The notes: a model not told the origin generated them from the letters alone. A stretch of DNA of 64,000 nucleotides from Sphingopyxis sp. (GCF_016463645.1 NZ_JAEMQX010000003.1:59223-123222); one strand, 5' to 3'. Counted from the first letter of the stretch, positions 34,506 to 43,717 are shown. Made by a program: numbers and translations.

Positions 34506-36140
34506 ATGTACCAATATGACAAGTACGACCAGGGCATGGTCGATGCGCGCGTCGAGGAATTCCGCGATCAGGTGCGCCGCCGCATCGCGGGCGACATCAA
34601 CGACGACCAGTTCAAGCCGCTGCGGCTGAAGAACGGCCTCTATCTCCAGCTCCACGCCTATATGCTGCGCGTGGCCATTCCCTATGGCACGTTCAATTCG
34701 GTGCAAATGCGCAAGCTCGCCGACATCGCGCGCAAATATGACCGCGGTTACGGCCACTTCACGACGCGACAGAACATCCAGTACAACTGGATCAAGCTGG
34801 AAGAAGCGCCCGACATTCTCGCCGAACTGGCGACGGTCGAGATGCACGCGATCCAGACGAGCGGTGAGAGCATCCGCAACATCTCGGCCGACCAATATGC
34901 GGGCGCCGCCGCCGACGAGATCTGCGACCCGCGTCCGTGGGCCGAGCTGATCCGTCAGGCGACCACCTTCCATCCCGAATTCAGCTATTTGCCGCGCAAG
35001 TTCAAGATTGCGGTTATTTCTGCCCCCGAAGATCGCGCGGCGCTGCGCTGGCACGACTGCGCACTGCGCATCGTCCGCAACGGCAAGGGCGAGGAAGGTT
35101 TCGAAGTCTATGCCGGCGGCGGCATGGGGCGCACGCCGTTCATCGCGTACAAGATCCGCGACTTCCTGCCCGCACAGCAGATTTTCTCCTATCTGCAGGC
35201 GATCCTGCGCGTCTGGAACCTCCACGCGCGGCGCGACAATATTCACAAGCAGCGGATGAAGATCCTCGTCCACGAACTCGGCGAAGAAGAGTTCCGCCGT
35301 CAGGTCGAGGAGGAATTCCAGACCTTCCTCGCGCTCGCCACCGATTTTCCGCAGGCCGAATATGACCGTATCGCGGCCTATTTCACGCCACCGCCGTTCG
35401 AAACGGGCCTCGGTGACGAAATCGACCGCAGCGATCCCGACTTCGCGCTGTGGGTCGACCGGCAGGTGGTGGCCCACAAGGTGCCGGGTTACGCGATCGC
35501 CAACATCAGCCTGAAGCCCATCGGCGGCATCCCCGGCGACATTTCCGCCGAGCAGATGGATATCGTCGCCGACCTCGCCGAGCGTTACAGCTTCGACGAA
35601 ATCCGCGCGACACATGCGCAGAACCTCGTTCTGCCGCACGTCCGCAAGGCCGACCTCTACGCTGTGTGGCAGGCGCTCGACGCCGCGGGTCTCGCGAGCG
35701 TCAACCTCGACCTCGTCACCGACATCATCGCGTGCCCGGGGCTCGATTATTGCAGTCTCGCCAACGCACGTTCGATCCCGCTCGCGCAAAAAATCTCCGA
35801 ACGCTTTGCGAATATGGAGCGCCAGCTCGATATCGGCGAGCTCAAGATCAAGATTTCGGGCTGCATCAACGCCTGCGGTCACCATCATGCCGGCCAGATC
35901 GGCATCCTCGGCGTCGACCGCAAAGGCACGGAGAATTACCAGCTGCTGCTCGGCGGCTCGGGGGCGGAGGACACGTCGCAGGCCAAGATCACCGGACCGG
36001 GCTTCGACGAAGCCGGGATCGTCGATGCGGTCGAGCGCACCGTCGAACGCTATCGCGAGCTGCGCGAGCCCGGCGAACGTTTCCTCGATACCTACCGCCG
36101 CGTCGGCCTCGATCCCTTCAAGGAGGCCATTTATGGCTGA
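34506..36140 (+). CDS. cysI: Sulfite reductase hemoprotein (nitrite/sulfite reductase family)
   Basis: A 544-residue siroheme / [4Fe-4S] sulfite reductase that reduces sulfite to sulfide in cysteine synthesis. The two ferredoxin-like half-domain repeats are visible. The cluster and siroheme ligands are Cys410 and Cys416 ('CPGLDYC') and Cys453 and Cys457 ('CINAC'), with the last Cys also bridging to the siroheme iron. 'GHFTTRQNIQYNWI' is the substrate-side motif. No flavoprotein subunit (CysJ) is in the operon, so electrons probably come from ferredoxin or an unlinked reductase. The ATG follows the DUF2849 stop by one base. Confidence 0.92.
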   Translation: MYQYDKYDQGMVDARVEEFRDQVRRRIAGDINDDQFKPLRLKNGLYLQLHAYMLRVAIPYGTFNSVQMRKLADIARKYDRGYGHFTTRQNIQYNWIKLEEAPDILAELATVEMHAIQTSGESIRNISADQYAGAAADEICDPRPWAELIRQATTFHPEFSYLPRKFKIAVISAPEDRAALRWHDCALRIVRNGKGEEGFEVYAGGGMGRTPFIAYKIRDFLPAQQIFSYLQAILRVWNLHARRDNIHKQRMKILVHELGEEEFRRQVEEEFQTFLALATDFPQAEYDRIAAYFTPPPFETGLGDEIDRSDPDFALWVDRQVVAHKVPGYAIANISLKPIGGIPGDISAEQMDIVADLAERYSFDEIRATHAQNLVLPHVRKADLYAVWQALDAAGLASVNLDLVTDIIACPGLDYCSLANARSIPLAQKISERFANMERQLDIGELKIKISGCINACGHHHAGQIGILGVDRKGTENYQLLLGGSGAEDTSQAKITGPGFDEAGIVDAVERTVERYRELREPGERFLDTYRRVGLDPFKEAIYG

Positions 36141-36555
36141 TTTCCGTTACCGTGACGACCAGCCGCACGAAGAGCCGGCGGTCACTCTCGACGCATTTCT
36201 CGAACAGCCCGACGCGACCGCCGTGCGGCTCGAGGCGGGCGAGGATGCCCGGCGGCTGATCCCCTTTCTCGATCGGCTGCAGCTTATCGAAATCTCCTTC
36301 CCGCGCTTTCGCGACGGGCGCGGCTTTTCGAGCGCGCGCATCCTGCGCGAGGCGGGCTACAAGGGTGAACTGCGCGCCGAAGGCGACGTGCTGATCGATC
36401 TGCTCTTCTTCATGCGGCGCTGCGGCTTCGACAGCTTCGTGTCGCAGCATTCGCTCAATCCCGCCGATGTCGAGGCGGCACTGAACCGCTATTCGCACGT
36501 CTATCAGAATGCGACCGACGAGGCGGTGCCGATCTGGAAGCTGCGGCATGGCTAG
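36133..36555 (+). CDS. DUF934 protein of the sulfite reductase operon
   Basis: A 140-residue soluble protein of the DUF934 family, with the conserved middle 'LIEISFPRFRDGRGFSSARILRE' and 'GDVLIDLLFFMRRCGFDSF'. The family occurs almost only next to sulfite reductase and CysH genes in Proteobacteria, and its biochemical role is not established. An AGGAGG site lies just before the ATG, within the end of cysI, and the genes overlap by 8 bases, as does the next one. The long uninterrupted operon suggests stoichiometric expression with CysI. Confidence 0.87.
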   Translation: MADFRYRDDQPHEEPAVTLDAFLEQPDATAVRLEAGEDARRLIPFLDRLQLIEISFPRFRDGRGFSSARILREAGYKGELRAEGDVLIDLLFFMRRCGFDSFVSQHSLNPADVEAALNRYSHVYQNATDEAVPIWKLRHG

Positions 36556-37336
36556 CAAATCCGTACCCGAAGACCGCACCCGCGACCGGATCGACGTCGC
36601 GCCGCGCTTTACGCAGGCCGATGTCATCCGCCTCAACAACCTCTTCCGCGGCCAGGACGCCGCCGAGGTGGTCGCGAGCGTGATCGGCGCGGGGTTGCTC
36701 GGCGAGACCGCGATCGTCTCCAGCTTCGGCGCCGAAAGCGCAGTGCTGCTCCATCTCGTCAGCCGCGTCGCGCCCGACATGCCGGTGCTGTTCCTCGACA
36801 CGGGCAAGCATTTCCCCGAAACGCTCGCCTATCGCGACGAGCTGGCCGCGAGGCTGAAGCTCAACATCGTCAATCTGACGCCCGATCCCGAGGACCTGAA
36901 AAAGAAGGACGCGACCGAGCTGCGCTGGTCCTACGACCCCGACGGCTGCTGCGAAATCCGCAAGGTGAAGCCGCTCGAAAAGGCGCTGACCGACTTCGAC
37001 ACCTCGATCACCGGGCGCAAGGGCTTCCAGTCGTCGACGCGGCAGGGCCTAGCCCGCTTCGAGCTCGACGGCGCGACCGGCCGCCTCAAGTTCAATCCGC
37101 TCGCCAACTGGACGCGCGAAGCGCTCGACGCCTATTTCGAGACGCACGACCTGCCCCGACACCCGCTTGAGGCCGAGGGCTATCCGTCGATCGGCTGCTC
37201 GCCCTGCACGTCGAAGGTCCAGCCGGGCGAAGACCCTCGCTCGGGCCGCTGGCGCGGTTGGGACAAGACCGAATGCGGCATTCACGAAGCGGTGACGCCG
37301 ATCGACGACGACCCGGCGAACGATCCGGCGTTCTAG
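36548..37336 (+). CDS. cysH: Phosphoadenylyl/adenylyl-sulfate reductase
   Basis: A 262-residue reductase producing sulfite from PAPS or APS with thioredoxin. 'AIVSSFGAESAVLLHLV' is the PP-loop. Cys134-Cys135 ('CCEIRK') and Cys217-x2-Cys220 ('GCSPCT') are the [4Fe-4S] ligands of the assimilatory APS/PAPS type, and Cys243 in 'ECGIH' is the catalytic Cys. The cluster cysteines indicate that APS can be used directly. It overlaps DUF934 by 8 bases and ends 6 bases before the convergent dnaB. Confidence 0.93.
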   Translation: MASKSVPEDRTRDRIDVAPRFTQADVIRLNNLFRGQDAAEVVASVIGAGLLGETAIVSSFGAESAVLLHLVSRVAPDMPVLFLDTGKHFPETLAYRDELAARLKLNIVNLTPDPEDLKKKDATELRWSYDPDGCCEIRKVKPLEKALTDFDTSITGRKGFQSSTRQGLARFELDGATGRLKFNPLANWTREALDAYFETHDLPRHPLEAEGYPSIGCSPCTSKVQPGEDPRSGRWRGWDKTECGIHEAVTPIDDDPANDPAF

Positions 37337-37342
37337 GCGGCT

Positions 37343-38854
37343 CTATTCATAATCGTCATATGCCATGCTGTCGTCGGCAAGGTCGCTGAACTTGGTCGTC
37401 TTCGCCTCGAAGTGCAGGCGGACCTTGCCGGTCGAACCGTGACGCGATTTGGCGACGATCACTTCGGCCAGGCCGAAGACGCGCTCCATCTCGGCCGCCC
37501 ATTCCTCGTGCTGTGCGTGGATCTTGACATCGTCGCCCTCGACCGGACGCTTGGGCTCGCGCGCGGCAACATAATAATCCTCGCGAAACACGAAGAGCAC
37601 CATGTCGGCGTCCTGTTCGATCGAGCCCGATTCACGAAGGTCGGAGAGCTGCGGACGCTTGTCCTCGCGGCTTTCGACCTGACGGCTGAGCTGCGACAGC
37701 GCCATCACCGGTACATGCAGTTCCTTCGCCAGCGTCTTCAAACCGCGCGAAATTTCGGAAATTTCCTGAACGCGGTTGTCGCCGCTCTTCGACGACCCCT
37801 GCAGCAACTGGAGATAGTCGACGACGATGAAGCCGATGCCGTGGCGCCGCTGCAATCGCCGCGCGCGCGTGCGCAGTCCCGCGATCGTCAGACCGGGCGT
37901 ATCGTCGATGAAGAGCGGCAGCGTCTGGAGCGCCTGTGCTGCGCGTGACAGCTGCTGGAACTGCTCCTTGCTGATCTTGCCCATGCGCAGCGCCTCGCCC
38001 GACACCCCTGATTGCTCGGCGAGCACGCGCGTCGCGAGCTGGTCGGCCGACATTTCGAGGCTGAAGAAGGCGACCTTCGCGCCCATATTCTTCTCGGGCG
38101 GGATGCCGTCCTCCTCGTCGCGACGCCAGCGTTCGGCGGCGTTATATGCGATGTTCGTGGCGAACGATGTCTTGCCCATGCCCGGACGGCCCGCGAGGAT
38201 CATCAAGTCCGAATTGTGCATGCCGCCGATCTTGGCGTTCATGCTCGCGATCCCGGTCGTGATCCCCGACAGGTGCCCGCCCGAATTCAGCGCGCGCTCG
38301 GCCGCCTGCAGCGCGGTCAGGCTCGCCTGGCTGAAATTCTTGACCGACCCCATCTCGGCCTCGCCGCCCGCGACGCGATAGAGCGCGGTTTCGGCCTCCT
38401 CGATCTGCGCCTGCGGGTCGACGCGCTCGCTCGTATCGAGCGCATTGTCGACGAGCGCGCGCCCGACGCCGGCGAGTTCGCGGAGCAGCGCGAGGTCGAA
38501 AATCTGCCGCGCAAAGTCGCGCGCGCCGATCAGCCCGGCGCCGCTGCCGGTGAGCTGCGCGAGATAACCGACCCCACCGACCGCCTTCATCGCCTCGTCG
38601 GCCTCGAAATAGGGTTTCAGCGTCACCGGCGTCGCGATGCTGTTGCGCTCGATCAGCGCCATCGTCTGCTGGAAGATACGGCCGTGGAGCGGTTCGAAGA
38701 AATGGTCGGGATTGAGCGCAACGGGCAAATCCTCGACGACTCGGTTGTCGATCAGGATCGCGCCCAGAAACGCGGCCTCGGCCTCGATATTGCGGGGTAA
38801 TTGGCGTTCATCCCCGGCGTTGGCCGGGGTCGGAATCAAGGCTAGTTCTGGCAT
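37343..38854 (-). CDS. dnaB: Replicative DNA helicase DnaB
   Basis: A 503-residue DnaB helicase that unwinds DNA at the replication fork. The N-terminal domain ('LPRNIEAEAAFLGAILIDN') is followed by the RecA-like ATPase domain with Walker A 'LAGRPGMGKTSFATNIAYNAAERWRRDEE', Walker B 'FIVVDYLQLLQGSS' and the C-terminal 'DADMVLFVFREDYY...VIVAKSRHGSTGKVRLHFEAKTTKF'. No intein is present. The start at 38854 has AAGG six bases before it; an ATG at 38866 is an alternative. A short stretch of extra residues (about 245-260) in the ATPase domain is a mild insertion. Confidence 0.96.
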   Translation of the reverse strand: MPELALIPTPANAGDERQLPRNIEAEAAFLGAILIDNRVVEDLPVALNPDHFFEPLHGRIFQQTMALIERNSIATPVTLKPYFEADEAMKAVGGVGYLAQLTGSGAGLIGARDFARQIFDLALLRELAGVGRALVDNALDTSERVDPQAQIEEAETALYRVAGGEAEMGSVKNFSQASLTALQAAERALNSGGHLSGITTGIASMNAKIGGMHNSDLMILAGRPGMGKTSFATNIAYNAAERWRRDEEDGIPPEKNMGAKVAFFSLEMSADQLATRVLAEQSGVSGEALRMGKISKEQFQQLSRAAQALQTLPLFIDDTPGLTIAGLRTRARRLQRRHGIGFIVVDYLQLLQGSSKSGDNRVQEISEISRGLKTLAKELHVPVMALSQLSRQVESREDKRPQLSDLRESGSIEQDADMVLFVFREDYYVAAREPKRPVEGDDVKIHAQHEEWAAEMERVFGLAEVIVAKSRHGSTGKVRLHFEAKTTKFSDLADDSMAYDDYE

Positions 38855-38985
38855 GGCGACCTTCATGCGATGCCGCCCCCGGCGGCGCAACAGGCGATAC
38901 CGGCGAAGCTATCATAGTTGTGGGTTGCTGTGAATAAGTCCTCCCCCTTGCCCTTCGCTCGCGGCCAAGTAGAAGCACGGACAGC

Positions 38986-39483
38986 ATGAGCGACGCAGCC
39001 CCCTCCAAACAGCGGATCATTTCGGTCGAGCTCGACGAAGGGTCGATCGTGTGGCGCAATCCCGACGTCGAGCAGGAACGCCGCGTCGCGATCTTCGATC
39101 TGATCGAGGATAACAAGTTCGTGCCGCAGCGCGGTCACCCCGATGGCTATGCCGGTCCCTACCGCTTGATGTTACGTGTCGAGGAAGGCCGCCTGATCTT
39201 TGAAATCAGCCGCGAAGATAGCTCGCCGCTCGAGGCGATCATCCTGGGGCTCGGACGTTTCCGTCGCCCGATCCGCGACTATTTCGCGATCTGCGACTCC
39301 TATTATCAGGCGATCAGGACCTCGACCGCGCAGCAGATCGAGACCGTCGACATGGCGCGCCGCGGCCTCCACAACGAGGCGGCGGAGATGCTGATGGACC
39401 GGCTCGACGGCAAGATCGCTGTCGATTTCGCGACCGCACGCAGGCTGTTCACGCTGATCTGCGTGCTGCACATCAAGGGCTGA
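38986..39483 (+). CDS. UPF0262 family protein
   Basis: A 165-residue soluble protein matching UPF0262, a family of alphaproteobacteria with no known function. The conserved opening '[37 protein letters not shown]' and the C-terminal '[29 protein letters not shown]' are both present, and length is normal. It is divergent from dnaB (131-base spacer) and is followed after 2 bases by the GH25 gene, so the two are probably one transcript. Confidence 0.9.
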   Translation: MSDAAPSKQRIISVELDEGSIVWRNPDVEQERRVAIFDLIEDNKFVPQRGHPDGYAGPYRLMLRVEEGRLIFEISREDSSPLEAIILGLGRFRRPIRDYFAICDSYYQAIRTSTAQQIETVDMARRGLHNEAAEMLMDRLDGKIAVDFATARRLFTLICVLHIKG

Positions 39484-39485
39484 AG

Positions 39486-40241
39486 ATGCGGGCGGGGGCG
39501 ATCAGGGGCGGAAAGGCAGCGCGGACGCTGGCCACGTGGCGCGCCACGATCACGCGCACGCTGCGCCGCATCGGCGCCGCGATCGTGGTGCTGCTGCTTG
39601 CCGCAGGACTTGCGCTCTGGTGGGCTGCGCGCTGGACGCCCGACCGTGCCATCTATCCGACACAAGGCGTGACGATCGACGCGCGCAACGGCGATGTGCA
39701 TTGGGGCTCGATCAAGGCCGCCGGCGCCGAATTCGCCTATGTCATGGCAACCGACGGGTCGGCCGGCATCGACCCCGAATTCACGCGCAACATGGCCGGC
39801 GCGCGCGATGCGGGGATTCAGGCGGGCGCGATCCACCGCTACAGCCTCTGCCAGCTCGCGACCGATCAGGCCGCCAATTTCATCCGCCACGTCCCGCGCC
39901 GCGCCGACGCGCTGCCCGCCGTCGTCTGGCTCGATTATGACGATCGCTGCCCCGACCGGCCGACGCGCGCACTCCTGCTCTCCGAACTCGCGACCTTCCT
40001 CGCCCAGATCGAGGCGCATATGGGCAAGCGGAGCCTGATCGCGCCCGGCCCGGCATTCGAGAGCGATTACAAGGTAACGCGGGGGATCGCGCGCACCACC
40101 TGGCTTCGCCGCGATTTCTTCGAGCCCGACTATGGCGCGCATCCCTGGGCGATGTGGCAGGCGAACGACTATGTGCGCGTCCCGGGCGCCGAGGGGCCCG
40201 TCGGCTGGAACGTGCTGCGCCCGCAAGGAGAGATGCGATGA
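39486..40241 (+). CDS. GH25 lysozyme-like protein with an altered catalytic motif
   Basis: A 251-residue protein: a basic N-terminus with one membrane helix (about 31-48) that likely anchors it, then a GH25 muramidase-type barrel ('GVTIDARNGDVHWGSIKAAGAEFAYVMATDG...FTRNMAGARDAGIQAGAIHRYS'). The first catalytic-site Asp is kept (Asp65), but the usual D-x-E motif reads D-Y-D (150-152, 'VVWLDYDDRC'), replacing the acid/base Glu by Asp. It may be a weak or non-catalytic peptidoglycan-binding protein. A start codon further downstream is possible. It overlaps cdd (ATGA). Confidence 0.75.
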   Translation: MRAGAIRGGKAARTLATWRATITRTLRRIGAAIVVLLLAAGLALWWAARWTPDRAIYPTQGVTIDARNGDVHWGSIKAAGAEFAYVMATDGSAGIDPEFTRNMAGARDAGIQAGAIHRYSLCQLATDQAANFIRHVPRRADALPAVVWLDYDDRCPDRPTRALLLSELATFLAQIEAHMGKRSLIAPGPAFESDYKVTRGIARTTWLRRDFFEPDYGAHPWAMWQANDYVRVPGAEGPVGWNVLRPQGEMR

Positions 40242-40696
40242 CCGAGACCTCGAACGACCGCGACGCGCTGATCGACGCGGCGCGCGATGCCGCGAGCCGC
40301 GCCTATGCGCCCTATTCTGGCTTTCACGTCGGTGCCGCGCTACTGCTCAGGAACGGCGATGTCGTGACCGGCGCCAATGTCGAGAATGCGAGTTACGGCC
40401 TGACCCTCTGCGCCGAGACCGCGGCGGTGGCAAAGATCGCCAACGAAGGCTGGATCGGCGAACTCGCCGAGGTCGCGATCGTCGGCGGGCGTCCCGACGG
40501 CGACGCGCTGCTCGGCGGCGCCCCGGTCAACCCCTGCGGCCGCTGTCGCCAGATTCTCAACGAAGCCGCCGAGCGCTCGAAGACCGATATCCTCGTCCAC
40601 TGCGCCTCTGGCGACGGCACCGCCGTCAAGACGTACCGGCTCAGCGAATTGCTTCCCGCCGCTTTCGGACCCAAGGATCTCGGCCTCATCGACTGA
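40238..40696 (+). CDS. cdd: Cytidine deaminase
   Basis: A 152-residue zinc-dependent cytidine deaminase that converts cytidine and deoxycytidine to uridine compounds in pyrimidine salvage. Zinc ligands are in 'TLCAETAAV' (Cys-Ala-Glu, with the catalytic Glu) and 'NPCGRCRQIL' (two Cys), the homotetrameric short type. 'YAPYSGFHVGAALL' is the substrate-binding start. An AAGGAGAG site lies upstream. It overlaps the GH25 stop as ATGA and lies 39 bases before dcd. Confidence 0.95.
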   Translation: MTETSNDRDALIDAARDAASRAYAPYSGFHVGAALLLRNGDVVTGANVENASYGLTLCAETAAVAKIANEGWIGELAEVAIVGGRPDGDALLGGAPVNPCGRCRQILNEAAERSKTDILVHCASGDGTAVKTYRLSELLPAAFGPKDLGLID

Positions 40697-40735
40697 CCGC
40701 TTGCGCAAAACGCACCGCCCTTACAAGAGACACGC

Positions 40736-41290
40736 ATGGCCATTCTTTCAGACCGCTGGATTCGCGAAGCCGCCCGGACGCAGGGCATGATCGAACCGTT
40801 CGTGGAGGCGCAGCGTCGCGACGGCTGCATCAGCTACGGCCTCTCCTCCTACGGCTACGACGCGCGCGTTGCGCCCGAATTCAAGATCTTCACGAACATC
40901 GATTCAACCACGGTCGACCCCAAGGAATTCGATCCCAAGAATTTCGTCGACCGCGAGACCGACGTGTGCATCATCCCGCCGAACAGCTTCGCGCTCGCCC
41001 GCACGGTCGAATATTTCCGCATTCCGCGCGATGTGCTCGTCATCTGCCTCGGCAAGTCGACCTATGCGCGCTGCGGCATCATCGTGAACGTCACTCCGCT
41101 CGAGCCCGGCTGGGAAGGCCATGTGACGCTCGAATTCTCGAACACCACCCCCCTGCCCGCCAAGATCTATGCCAACGAAGGCGCGTGCCAGTTCCTGTTC
41201 CTGCAGGGCAATGAGCCGTGCGAGACGAGCTATGCCGACCGCGCGGGCAAATATATGGGGCAAAAGGGCGTCACGCTGCCCAGGCTTTGA
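40736..41290 (+). CDS. dcd: dCTP deaminase
   Basis: A 184-residue dCTP deaminase making dUTP for dTTP synthesis. Typical motifs are '[15 protein letters not shown]', '[43 protein letters not shown]' (with the catalytic Glu) and 'CQFLFLQG'. Length equals the E. coli-type enzyme. With cdd it forms a pyrimidine deamination pair on one transcript. Confidence 0.96.
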   Translation: MAILSDRWIREAARTQGMIEPFVEAQRRDGCISYGLSSYGYDARVAPEFKIFTNIDSTTVDPKEFDPKNFVDRETDVCIIPPNSFALARTVEYFRIPRDVLVICLGKSTYARCGIIVNVTPLEPGWEGHVTLEFSNTTPLPAKIYANEGACQFLFLQGNEPCETSYADRAGKYMGQKGVTLPRL

Positions 41291-41332
41291 TACCGCGACC
41301 TGCTCCATCCCGCTTGCTCCGCGCACGAAAAT

Positions 41333-41346
41333 TGATAACGTTCCCA
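41333..41346. promoter_or_regulatory. Candidate LacI-family operator upstream of the GH5 gene
   Basis: TGATAACGTTCCCA has the form TG-N3-ACGT-N3-CA, the pattern of CG-centred operators of LacI-family sugar regulators. It lies 25 bases before the GH5 start codon, and its left part could double as a -10 element (TAACGT). No LacI-type gene is in the window, so the regulator would be encoded elsewhere. Confidence 0.4.
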
Positions 41347-41371
41347 CAAATCATAACATGGGGACGAGGTC

Positions 41372-43093
41372 ATGAACTTCCGTGCTGTCGCATTCGCTCT
41401 CGTCGCGCTGTTTTCCTCCACCGCCGCGCATGCCGACGGCTTTCTGAAGGTCGAAGGAACGCAGATCGTGGACGGATCGGGCAAGCCGGTCATCCTTCGC
41501 GGAATGGGGCTCGGCGGCTGGATGCTCCAGGAAGGCTATATGCTGAAGCTCGGCGAGGTCGGGCAGCAGCATAAAATCCGCGCCAAACTGGTGGAACTCG
41601 TGGGCGAGGAGCGCACAGCGACCTTCTATCGCGCCTGGCTCGACAACCACACAACCCGCGCCGACATCGACCAGATGGCGAAATGGGGCTTCAATTCGGT
41701 ACGCCTGCCGATCCACTTCGACCAGCTCACCCTGCCCGCCGACAAGGAACCGAACGCCGGTGAGGACACATGGCATGAGGAAGGGTTTCAGCGCATCGAC
41801 CGCCTGCTCGAATGGAGCAAGGCGAACCGCATCTGGCTGATCCTCGACCTCCATGCCGCGCCCGGCGGCCAAGGCAACGACCTCGCCATATCCGATCGCG
41901 ACCCCGCCAGGCCGTCGTTGTGGCAAAGCGAGGAGAACCAGCGCAAGACCGTTGCGCTGTGGAGCAAGCTCGCGGCGCGCTACAAGGACGAGCCGTGGAT
42001 CGGCGCCTACGACCTCATCAACGAACCCAACTGGAGCTTTGCGACCCCCGGCAAGGGCAATGGCTGCGACGAGACCGGGAACAAGGCGATCTGGGAGCTG
42101 CAACGGCGCATCACCAAGGCGATCCGCGCGGTCGACCGAAAGCATGTCGTGATCGTGGAGGGTAATTGCTGGGGCAATAATTACAAGGGCCTGCCCCCCG
42201 CGTGGGACGCCAATATGGCGCTGAGTTTCCACAAATACTGGAACCGCAACGACGCGGCGAGCATCGCGGAGATCAGGGCGCTGCGCACCAGCTATGACCG
42301 CCCGATCTGGCTCGGCGAGTCGGGCGAGAACAGCAATGGCTGGTACCGCGACGCGATCGCACTGGTCGAGGGCGACGGCATCGGCTGGAACTTCTGGCCG
42401 CTGAAGAAGATCGGTTTCAACCAGCCGCTCGAGATCGTCGCCGGCGACGGCTGGATGAAGATCGTGGCGTGGATGACCGGCAAGGGTCCCAAGCCCGGCG
42501 CGGACGAAGCGTTTGCCGCGATGATGCAGCTCGCCGCAAACACGCGGTTCGACAGGAATATCCCGAAACCCGACGTCATCGACGCGATGTTCCGCCAGCC
42601 GCATGACGCGAGCTACCGTCCCTTTGTCGCTCGCACGCTGGGCGCAAAACCATTGGAGATCGCCGCCGCCGACTACGACTTCGGCCCGCCGGGCGTCGCC
42701 TATCACGACAGCGTCGATGCCAATTATCATGTCGCGACCGGCGGCGAGCGGACGCCGTGGAACAATGGCACGACCTGGCGCAACGACGGCGTCGATATCG
42801 CTCGCGAAGCCGACGGGACGCCCTATGTCAGCGATTTCGTCACGGGCGAATTCATGCGCTACAGCGCCAATGTCGCAAAAGCGGGCCGCTGGAGCGTCTC
42901 CGCGCGCGTGCGCTCGGCGAAGGGTGGCCGCATCGGGATCGACGAGCACGGTGTTGCCGTTCCGGCCGGCACCGCCTGGCAGGTGGTCAGGCTCGCCGAC
43001 GTCGACCTGCCCGCCGGCCCCGGCGCCGCGACGCTCCGTGCGCTCGATTGCGGCGATTGCGAGGTCGCCGGACTGATCTTCACCCCGCGCTAG
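41372..43093 (+). CDS. Secreted GH5-family glycoside hydrolase with C-terminal carbohydrate-binding module
   Basis: A 573-residue protein with a Sec signal (residues 1-21, 'TAAHA'). The catalytic TIM barrel spans about residues 30-400: 'GMGLGGWMLQEGYML', 'WGFNSVRLPIHFDQL', 'DLINEPNWSF' (acid/base Glu) and 'PIWLGESGENSNGW' (nucleophile Glu). Residues about 440-573 resemble a CBM6/CBM35-like beta-sandwich ('YDFGPPGVAYHDSVDANYHV...VDIAREADG'). It should cut a beta-glucan, mannan or similar polymer in the periplasm or outside the cell. A GGGGACGAGG site precedes the ATG. Confidence 0.87.
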   Translation: MNFRAVAFALVALFSSTAAHADGFLKVEGTQIVDGSGKPVILRGMGLGGWMLQEGYMLKLGEVGQQHKIRAKLVELVGEERTATFYRAWLDNHTTRADIDQMAKWGFNSVRLPIHFDQLTLPADKEPNAGEDTWHEEGFQRIDRLLEWSKANRIWLILDLHAAPGGQGNDLAISDRDPARPSLWQSEENQRKTVALWSKLAARYKDEPWIGAYDLINEPNWSFATPGKGNGCDETGNKAIWELQRRITKAIRAVDRKHVVIVEGNCWGNNYKGLPPAWDANMALSFHKYWNRNDAASIAEIRALRTSYDRPIWLGESGENSNGWYRDAIALVEGDGIGWNFWPLKKIGFNQPLEIVAGDGWMKIVAWMTGKGPKPGADEAFAAMMQLAANTRFDRNIPKPDVIDAMFRQPHDASYRPFVARTLGAKPLEIAAADYDFGPPGVAYHDSVDANYHVATGGERTPWNNGTTWRNDGVDIAREADGTPYVSDFVTGEFMRYSANVAKAGRWSVSARVRSAKGGRIGIDEHGVAVPAGTAWQVVRLADVDLPAGPGAATLRALDCGDCEVAGLIFTPR

Positions 43094-43162
43094 GACGGGA
43101 ACCCATTTCCTCCCCGCGCGTCCTCTCTGCACAGCGGACGGGGCGCGCAGTGGAGTTATGCC

Positions 43163-43675
43163 ATGTCCATGATCGCCGTCTTTTTCGGTCGCCTGTTCAT
43201 CGCCGTCATCTTCGTCGTATCCGGGGTCAACAAGCTGATCCACGCAAACGACACCAGCGCAATGATTTCCGCCGCGGGCCTGCCCGGCGGTCTCGCCATT
43301 CCCACCGGCCTGTTCGAACTGATCGCCGGCATCTGTCTCGCGCTGGGGATCGCGACGCGGCTCTGGTCGATCCTGCTCGCGGGTTTCGTCCTGCTGACGA
43401 TCCTCTTCTTCCACCGCGAATTTACCGATCCCGTACAGGCGATGGCGGCGATGAAGAACCTTGCGATCGCGGGCGGCCTGCTCTGTCTCTTCGGCTATGG
43501 CCACACGCGCTGGAGCTATGACGCGCTGCGCGCGCGCCGCCGCGACGAACTTGCCGCGCATCGGGCCGAAGCACATGCGACCGACGCCGAACTGCGCGCC
43601 GCACGCGCCGAGGGCCGCGCCGAAGCTGTCGGGACGCCGGCCGTGGTCGAAAAACGCCCTTTCTGGCGCCGATAG
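43163..43675 (+). CDS. DoxX-family membrane protein with charged tail
   Basis: A 170-residue protein with four transmembrane helices of the DoxX family ('GRLFIAVIFVVSGVNKLIH', 'GGLAIPTGLFELIAGICLALG', 'LLAGFVLLTILFFHREF', 'AGGLLCLFGYGH'). Its unusual cytoplasmic C-terminal tail of about 50 residues is rich in Arg, Ala and Glu and probably helical ('RARRRDELAAHRAEAHATDAELRAARAEGRAEA'). DoxX relatives are linked to quinone or sulfur redox chemistry, but most have no proven role. The ATG has a moderate GGAGT site. Confidence 0.85.
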   Translation: MSMIAVFFGRLFIAVIFVVSGVNKLIHANDTSAMISAAGLPGGLAIPTGLFELIAGICLALGIATRLWSILLAGFVLLTILFFHREFTDPVQAMAAMKNLAIAGGLLCLFGYGHTRWSYDALRARRRDELAAHRAEAHATDAELRAARAEGRAEAVGTPAVVEKRPFWRR

Positions 43676-43717
43676 ACCTTCGCGCTTGGCATTGCGGGCC
43701 GTCTGCGCTAGCCTTCA

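Noticed and set aside
41351..43576. Long 741-codon open frame on the minus strand opposite the GH5 and DoxX genes
   Set aside because: It is antisense to genes with signal peptides and catalytic motifs, has no family motifs of its own and no ribosome binding site. Long antisense frames are expected at this GC content.
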